Source of the DNA: an uncultured Campylobacter sp.
Lineage (GTDB): Bacteria; Campylobacterota; Campylobacteria; Campylobacterales; Campylobacteraceae
Assembly: GCF_938045535.1 (NCBI RefSeq)
Contig: NZ_CALIMQ010000313.1
Coordinates: 1 to 10,919 of the forward strand
Direction: 5' to 3'
DNA length: 10,919 nt
In this document: positions 6,306 through 10,919 of the stretch, piece after piece
Layout of the letters: each line of letters begins with the position of its first letter
Numbering within the stretch: position 1 is the first letter of the stretch
Position numbers and translations under genes: made by a program
The notes under the pieces: model-generated
What the model was told of the DNA's origin: nothing
Database searches by the model: none
The model's input: only the letters and a program-made list of their open reading frames with translations

Positions 6306-8054
6306 CTATTTACCGAGGCAAAAATTGCTAAACATTTCGTCTAAAATTTCATCTCGCTCAAATGGACGCGAAATACGTGCAATCGCCTCAATCGCGCGAT
6401 TTATCTCAAATGCAAAAAGCTCAAGCTCGCCGCAAGCTAGGCGCTCGCTCGCGTTTTTAAGAGCCGCAAGCGCGCTCTCGCAAGATAGAATTTGCCGCTC
6501 GTTGCTTAGCATAAGGCCATCGAAATTTTGAGAATTTAAGTAGCTCTGCAGCGCGGTTAAAATTTTATCCACACCCTCGTTTGCAGAAATTTCAAGTGGC
6601 GCAAAAATGGAATTTGCTTGGGTATTTTGCTTAGCGGAATTTATTGCAGAGCTATTAGGAGCGATGGAATTTGCAGAATTTTGTTTGGAATCATCTTTCG
6701 TAAAATTCTCCGCAGCACAGCTTGCAGTAGCGCGCTCGGTATTTGGCGACGCTAGTCCCGCTTTTGCGGCGGAATTCTGTTCCTTTGAATTTATGAAATT
6801 CGCAAGAACTGTTTGGCTTGTAGGCGTGGAATTTGTGGAAGTAGAATTTTGCGCGCTTAAGTCACGCTTTAAATTTTTAGCTTTTAAATTCTGCGCGCAG
6901 GAATTTAAAGAAGCATCGCAGGTCCGACTTTGCTTTAAATTTTCGGCTGCGAAATTCTCTGATATGGGATTTTCGGATGCTAAATTTTTTGCAGAAAAAG
7001 CCTCTAAATCATCGCCAAGATCCTCTGTGCTAGGATGAAATTTACGCGGCAAGTCGCATTTATTTAAAACGTAGATGATTTTTTTGTCTTTTTGTTCACG
7101 CAATATTTTTAAGATCTGCGCGTCCTCGGCGTCCCATTCGCGACTTGCGTCAAACACTGCCAAAATCACGTCTGCCTCGCTTGCAGCGCGAAGCGAATAT
7201 GAAATGCCGATACTCTCGAGCTTTGAGCCGCTGTGTCTGATACCTGCGGTATCGACTATACGGATTAGATGAGTGCCTATCTGCAGGCTTTCTTCGATAA
7301 GATCGCGCGTAGTGCCCGCTTCGTCGCTCACGATAGCGCGATTAAAGCTCAGCATAGAGTTTAAAATGCTTGATTTACCGACATTAGGTTTACCCACAAT
7401 CGCTACTTTAAAGCCCTCGATCAGTCCCTTGCGGCTGCGGCTGATGCGAGTGATTTTTTCTAGCGAAGCGATATTTTGGCTAAGCATTTCTTGCGAGTTT
7501 TGCAGCACATCTGCGGGCAGATCATCCTCCGCGTAATCGATGCAAACCTCGACGAAGGCCAACGTCTTAACCAGAGCTGCGCGCAGATTTGCAACGAAGT
7601 CTGCCAGCTCGCCCCGCAGGTTTCTAGCTAAAATTTTAGCCGCACTTTGCGAGCGCGAATTAATCAGATCGCTTATGGCTTCGGCTTTACTAAGATCCAT
7701 TTTACCGTTTAAAAACGCTCGCTTACTAAACTCGCCCGGATTTGCTATACGCGCGCCCATAGCCAGAACGGCATCTAACGCCAAGGACGAAGCCGTAAAG
7801 CCGCCGTGGGTCTGCACTTCTACGACATCTTCGCCGGTAAAGCTATGCGGAGCTTTAAAATATATCAAAATCGCCTCGCCGAACGCTTCGCCACTCTCGT
7901 CAAAAAGATTCACAAGCGTGGCATAGCGAGGTCGCAAACAGCTACGATGTGAAAGGCTTAGAGCGATAGATAGCGCTTCCTCGCCTGAAATTCTAACTAT
8001 GCAAATTCCGCCGATGCCGTGAGCCGTAGCGATAGCGGCGATAGTCTCGCTCAC
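6306..8054 (-). CDS. mnmE: tRNA modification GTPase MnmE with a large insert in the G domain
   Basis: MnmE works with MnmG to install the (carboxymethyl)aminomethyl group on wobble U34 of certain tRNAs. The N-terminal folate-binding domain is residues 1 to about 118. The G domain has P-loop GKPNVGKS (221-228), GTTRD (247-251), DTAG (268-271) and NKCD (331-334). The G5 SAN motif comes only at 490-492, and the C-terminus carries the catalytic cysteine in CLGK (579-582). The protein is 582 residues where about 440-460 is normal; nearly all the excess lies between G4 and G5 (about residues 341-487). The start is GTG 8054, two bases after the jag stop, chosen because SETIAAIATAHGIGG aligns with the family N-terminus; no strong ribosome site is seen. 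Every catalytic motif is intact, so the enzyme is probably active despite the insert. Confidence 0.95.
   Translation of the reverse strand: MSETIAAIATAHGIGGICIVRISGEEALSIALSLSHRSCLRPRYATLVNLFDESGEAFGEAILIYFKAPHSFTGEDVVEVQTHGGFTASSLALDAVLAMGARIANPGEFSKRAFLNGKMDLSKAEAISDLINSRSQSAAKILARNLRGELADFVANLRAALVKTLAFVEVCIDYAEDDLPADVLQNSQEMLSQNIASLEKITRISRSRKGLIEGFKVAIVGKPNVGKSSILNSMLSFNRAIVSDEAGTTRDLIEESLQIGTHLIRIVDTAGIRHSGSKLESIGISYSLRAASEADVILAVFDASREWDAEDAQILKILREQKDKKIIYVLNKCDLPRKFHPSTEDLGDDLEAFSAKNLASENPISENFAAENLKQSRTCDASLNSCAQNLKAKNLKRDLSAQNSTSTNSTPTSQTVLANFINSKEQNSAAKAGLASPNTERATASCAAENFTKDDSKQNSANSIAPNSSAINSAKQNTQANSIFAPLEISANEGVDKILTALQSYLNSQNFDGLMLSNERQILSCESALAALKNASERLACGELELFAFEINRAIEAIARISRPFERDEILDEMFSNFCLGK
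6594..7034 (-). repeat. Asn-rich low-complexity insert in MnmE with about 15-base periodicity
   Basis: About residues 341-487 are rich in Asn, Ser, Ala, Lys and Gln. Asn recurs every five residues in runs: 357/362/367/372, 384/389/394, 403/408, 422/427 and 462/467/472/477. A loose unit is [AS]-[EKQ]-N-[LFS]-x, with Asn encoded by AAT followed by TT or TC. The DNA therefore holds about 17 RAATTY palindromes in about 440 bases by hand count. No known domain is recognised. Confidence 0.75.
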
Positions 8055-8056
8055 GA

Positions 8057-8812
8057 TTAGCTTTTTTCGTCTACGATGACGATTTTGCCGCTACGCGTGG
8101 ATTTGATACCCACGAAACGATCCGGATATGCTTGTTTTAGCTTATCGGCTACAATTTTGATAAATGCGCCATCAAAAGCCTTCGTGACGATACGCTCATT
8201 TCCAGAGCGCTCCACGAGCGCATTTACATAAGAATCGATAAATCGTTCTTGATTTTGTAAAAATTCCGCGATTTCAAAAACCACAGCAAGATCATATCTA
8301 ATGCTGATCCAGTTATAAATCATATACGAAAGTGCCTTGTAGCGGTGTCCTTCTTTGCCTATCAAAAGCGCGCTATCCTCGCCTTGCAGCTTGATATAGA
8401 CGGTATTTTCGTCGATTTTGCTAACATCGCTAACTTCAATATTAAACTCGCTTGATCTAAAAAGTGCAGATAGCTTCTCTTTGATATCGGATAAAATTTC
8501 ATCCGTCACAACGCCCTTTTGCTTTTCTTTGCGATGTTTAGAATGCGTGGCGCGCGGACTTTGAGACTCTGATTTGTCGCCCTGCTTTTTCTCTGCTTTA
8601 CCGACTTTGCTTTGCGGAGTGCTAAATTCCGGATTTTCGCTAAATTTCTCCCCTTCCAAAACCGCTTCTATTACGGCATTTTTTTTAAAAAAGCCCAAAA
8701 ATCCGCCGCTTGGATGCTGCAAGACGCGCACGTTAAGTTGCGTTACTGAGCATCCAAGCTCAGCTGCTGCTTTATTATATGCGTCTTTTAAATTTTCTGC
8801 TTCAATTATCAT
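8057..8812 (-). CDS. jag: RNA-binding protein Jag/KhpB (Jag-N, KH and R3H-like domains)
   Basis: This 251-residue cytoplasmic protein has three parts. Residues 1 to about 52 are the Jag-N domain (MIIEAENLKDAYNKAA and the GGFLGFFKK patch at 36-44). Residues 55-100 form a polar Lys/Ser-rich linker. From about 101 come the KH domain, with the RNA-binding GKEG loop at 152-155, and a C-terminal R3H-like domain ending SGKIVIVDE. Jag genes usually follow yidC, as here. In other bacteria the protein binds RNA and influences division and envelope functions; the role in Campylobacter is not established. The R3H signature R-x3-H reads RIVTK (207-211), so the histidine is missing. ATG 8812 overlaps the yidC stop as ATGA, with a GGAG site at 8821-8824. 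The stop lies two bases before the mnmE GTG. Confidence 0.92.
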   Translation of the reverse strand: MIIEAENLKDAYNKAAAELGCSVTQLNVRVLQHPSGGFLGFFKKNAVIEAVLEGEKFSENPEFSTPQSKVGKAEKKQGDKSESQSPRATHSKHRKEKQKGVVTDEILSDIKEKLSALFRSSEFNIEVSDVSKIDENTVYIKLQGEDSALLIGKEGHRYKALSYMIYNWISIRYDLAVVFEIAEFLQNQERFIDSYVNALVERSGNERIVTKAFDGAFIKIVADKLKQAYPDRFVGIKSTRSGKIVIVDEKS

Positions 8813-10395
8813 GATTTTTTCTCCGCTATTTGAGCTTGTTTATGCCTAGCAAAGGCTTTATTAATGACGTATTGCTGGATAATGGAGCAGAAATTATTTA
8901 CCGTCCAGTATAGCGTAAGACCCGCCGGGAACATTACGAAAAATACCGTAAAAATGAGCGGCAAGAATTTCATCATCTTCTCTTGCATCGGATCGGTAAA
9001 CGTAGTCGGCGTAATCTTTTGCTGCAAAAACATCAAAATTCCCATCGTAATTGGCAGGATGTAATATGGATCTTTAAGCGACAGATCGTGGATCCACAGC
9101 GCCCACTCCGCGCCCTTTAGCTCGATCGCATTAAGCAGCACGCGGTAGATCGCGAAAAATACCGGTATCTGAAGCAGGATCGGCAAGCAGCCGCCCATCG
9201 GATTGGCGCCGTTTTTCTTATACAGATCCATCATATGCATCTGCAGCTTTTGCTTATCGTCCTTATATTTCTCCTGAAGCTCCTTCATCTTAGGCGCCAG
9301 ATCCTTTAGCTTGTTCATAGATAGCATTCCCTTGTAGCTTAGCGGGAATAGGATTAGGCGGATGATGAGCGTAAGCATGACGATCGACCAACCCCAGTTG
9401 CCGATATAGCCGTGCAGCCAGTTTAGGAAATTAAACATCGGGCGGGCGATGAAGGTAAACCGGCCGTATTCGATCACTTTAGTAAGTTTAGGATCGATAG
9501 AATTTAAAATTTTATAATCCTTCGGTCCGATGTATCCTGCCGCGCTAAACTCGCCGTTTGATCTGATAAGAACCTGTGAAATTTTATCGCTATCGGTCAC
9601 GGTGGTATCCAGCCCCCGCCCGTAAAACAGCGTCGTGTAATACCTATCCGAAGCCGCCGCAAAGAGTGCCTTCGCGATTTTTTTATTATCTTTAACGTCG
9701 CCGTCTTCAAAAATTTCCAACTTCTCGTCGTCTTTCATAACCACGACGCCGTGGATGGTGTTGCTATCGGCGACTACGTTCGGTCGCGAGCCGGGGGTTA
9801 TGAAATAAGCTGCGTTTTTGCTCAGTTTCACGTCCAGCTTGTAGCTGCCGTTCGGATAGAAGGTCAAATTTTTACTTATCGTAAGTTCGCCTAAATCCTG
9901 CGTCAAAACGACGCTCTTTTCGCCGCTACTAAGATCTAGCGTCGCGGCAGAGGCCCTATAAGGGGTAGAAAAGGCTTTAGCCTTTAGCGCCGCATCCTCG
10001 AAGCGTATCTCAAGCGGCTTGGAATGCGATTTAGGATCGATCAAATTTATCGCATCGCCGTTTTCGTCACGGAATTTAGCATCATTTAGCACATACGAGC
10101 TTATGCGACCGAGCCCGTCGATCGTGAAATTTGCTTCTTTGCCAACCACGCGCACTAACGGTGCAGAGATGGAATTCGCGGTATTTAAATTTGCTCCCTG
10201 CGCGCTCACGCCATCGGCGGAAGTTTGCGGAGCGGACTTGGCAGCATTTTTTTGAGCGATTTGCGCCGCGGTTGCGTTTGCCTCCATTGCGGCGCGAATT
10301 TTTGATAAATAAAAATGATCGTAAGCTACAAAAAATATGAGCGCAGTTGCTATTGCGATAGCAAGGCGCTTTGATTGAGGAAGTTTATCTAGCAC
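8809..10395 (-). CDS. yidC: Membrane protein insertase YidC (Oxa1 family)
   Basis: YidC inserts and folds inner-membrane proteins alone or with SecYEG. The 528 residues show the Gram-negative layout. TM1 is at about 10-28, followed by an Ala/Asn/Ser-rich linker (31-79), the periplasmic P1 domain (about 80-310) and the conserved Oxa1 core from about 326. The core includes RLILFPLSYKGM (336-347), whose R336 corresponds to the hydrophilic-groove arginine. It also includes the coiled cytoplasmic C1 loop (350-392), GGCLPILLQIPVFFAIYRVL (TM3) and further membrane segments at about 436-451, 470-487 and 489-504. The start is GTG 10395, with an AGGAG site at 10402-10406; the first 11 bases overlap the end of yidD. 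The stop overlaps jag as ATGA. Length and domain order are normal. Confidence 0.96.
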   Translation of the reverse strand: MLDKLPQSKRLAIAIATALIFFVAYDHFYLSKIRAAMEANATAAQIAQKNAAKSAPQTSADGVSAQGANLNTANSISAPLVRVVGKEANFTIDGLGRISSYVLNDAKFRDENGDAINLIDPKSHSKPLEIRFEDAALKAKAFSTPYRASAATLDLSSGEKSVVLTQDLGELTISKNLTFYPNGSYKLDVKLSKNAAYFITPGSRPNVVADSNTIHGVVVMKDDEKLEIFEDGDVKDNKKIAKALFAAASDRYYTTLFYGRGLDTTVTDSDKISQVLIRSNGEFSAAGYIGPKDYKILNSIDPKLTKVIEYGRFTFIARPMFNFLNWLHGYIGNWGWSIVMLTLIIRLILFPLSYKGMLSMNKLKDLAPKMKELQEKYKDDKQKLQMHMMDLYKKNGANPMGGCLPILLQIPVFFAIYRVLLNAIELKGAEWALWIHDLSLKDPYYILPITMGILMFLQQKITPTTFTDPMQEKMMKFLPLIFTVFFVMFPAGLTLYWTVNNFCSIIQQYVINKAFARHKQAQIAEKKS

Positions 10396-10738
10396 TATTT
10401 TCTCCTAGTCGTATGACGTAATATCTATTTTTTTTATATGGTATAAACCAAAGCTTAAATTTCTGCGCGCGCGCGTTAAAGCCGCCTTCGCAGATTTTTG
10501 AAAATACGCAAAATTTGAAATTTCGCGCGATTATCGGATAATCTATGCCACCGCTAAAGAGCGGATTGCACCTTAAAATTCTAGCGGCCGTAGCGCAAAG
10601 AGCGCGAAAAAGACCGTTAAATTTAAACTCATAAAGCGCGTATTCCGAACAGCTCGGATAATAACGGCAACAGCGCGGTAGCAAAGGCGAAATAAATTTT
10701 CGATAAAACCCGATTGCGGCTATAAAAAATCTCTTCAT
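10385..10738 (-). CDS. yidD: Membrane protein insertion efficiency factor YidD
   Basis: YidD is a small, membrane-associated protein that assists YidC/Sec-dependent insertion. The 117 residues include an amphipathic N-terminus (MKRFFIAAIGFYRKFISPLL), the cysteine motif CCRYYPSCSEYA (23-34) and RCNPLFSGGIDYP (56-68), all family signatures. E. coli YidD is 85 residues; the tail past residue 70, ending YKKNRYYVIRLGENSAR, is the longer form I recall from Helicobacter and Campylobacter. ATG 10738 overlaps the rnpA stop as ATGA and has no clear ribosome site, suggesting coupling to rnpA translation. The 3' end overlaps yidC by 11 bases. The gene order rnpA-yidD-yidC is widely conserved. Confidence 0.94.
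   Translation of the reverse strand: MKRFFIAAIGFYRKFISPLLPRCCRYYPSCSEYALYEFKFNGLFRALCATAARILRCNPLFSGGIDYPIIARNFKFCVFSKICEGGFNARAQKFKLWFIPYKKNRYYVIRLGENSAR
10402..10406 (-). promoter_or_regulatory. Ribosome binding site for the yidC GTG start
   Basis: The minus strand reads AGGAG here, six bases before GTG 10395, and lies inside the 3' end of yidD. It supports the non-ATG start, which gives an N-terminus (LDKLPQSKRLAIAIA) that leads directly into TM1 as in the family. Confidence 0.7.
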
Positions 10739-10919
10739 TTTACTGCGCCGATCTTTTTAAACGCCCATTTTAAATTTCGCTCAATGTCTTCAAAGCTCAT
10801 ATCTACGATCCGCTTTTTTGCGATTAATATAAAAATTCCGCTAACAATGGCGTCTTTTTGATTATAAAACGCGGCGCGCAAACGCCTTTTAGCGTAATTT
10901 CGCGTAACTGAATTGCCTA
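10735..10919 (-). CDS. rnpA: Ribonuclease P protein component, partial (N-terminus beyond the window)
   Basis: The last 60 codons of rnpA are present, ending in a TGA that overlaps the yidD ATG. RnpA binds the catalytic RNase P RNA and helps it mature tRNA 5' ends. The visible part opens with GNSVTRNYAKRRLR, the basic RNA-binding helix of the family, followed by a strand (IFILIAKKRI) and the C-terminal helix (SFEDIERNLKWAFKKIG). The usual RNR core reads RNY here, while the following KRRLR is retained. In most bacteria rpmH lies just upstream, outside this window. Confidence 0.9.
   Translation of the reverse strand, partial: GNSVTRNYAKRRLRAAFYNQKDAIVSGIFILIAKKRIVDMSFEDIERNLKWAFKKIGAVK

Noticed and set aside
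6594..7034. Intein, or a canonical pentapeptide-repeat domain in MnmE
   Set aside because: There is no splice-junction Cys/Ser...His-Asn signature or homing-endonuclease motif. The position two before Leu/Phe holds Lys, Glu or Gln where the pentapeptide-repeat fold needs a small residue, and the rhythm is interrupted.
6607..7038. Plus-strand open frame of 143 codons covering the MnmE insert
   Set aside because: It is made of EF/KF repeats that are the complement of the AAT-TTx rhythm in mnmE. The coincidence with the insert is striking, but nothing supports expression.

Overview
All genes in this window lie on the minus strand. The protein families, the gene order rnpA-yidD-yidC-jag-mnmE followed by an htrB-type acyltransferase, the long YidD form and the A/T-run-rich coding style point to Campylobacter. 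The base composition looks close to half G+C by eye, which suits one of the higher-GC oral species (C. gracilis, C. showae or C. rectus type) better than C. jejuni. The species is inference; the genus is well supported.

Reading in the direction of transcription (high to low coordinates), the first block is housekeeping. It holds the end of rnpA (RNase P protein; 10735-10919), yidD (10385-10738), yidC (8809-10395), jag/khpB (8057-8812) and mnmE (6306-8054). Together these cover tRNA 5' processing, membrane-protein insertion, an RNA-binding partner and tRNA wobble-uridine modification. A 59-base gap (6247-6305) with a perfect TATAAT box separates this from a second, surface-polysaccharide block: htrB-type lipid A acyltransferase (5365-6246), an ELM1-family protein (3962-5365), a GT4 glycosyltransferase (2889-3965), an O-antigen ligase-type membrane protein (1705-2892), a membrane-anchored polysaccharide deacetylase (896-1708) and a second GT4 glycosyltransferase that runs off the left edge (1-899). 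Most junctions are 4-base ATGA overlaps, so both blocks look like tightly coupled operons. The second block probably acylates lipid A and assembles, ligates and trims the LPS/LOS glycan.

The unusual layer lies at DNA level. The palindrome AAATTT occurs about 74 times by hand count, against roughly 4 expected by chance, in all three codon phases. It is an instance of RAATTY, the site methylated by CtsM in C. jejuni to mark DNA for natural transformation. In addition, three proteins (MnmE, the ELM1 protein and the left-edge glycosyltransferase) carry large in-frame low-complexity insertions or extensions that break up otherwise intact enzymes. The MnmE and ELM1 inserts are Asn-rich and packed with RAATTY sites. 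The glycosyltransferase insert instead contains four degenerate 30-bp tandem repeats. No tRNA, rRNA, CRISPR array, insertion sequence or gene-free stretch above 300 bases was found.
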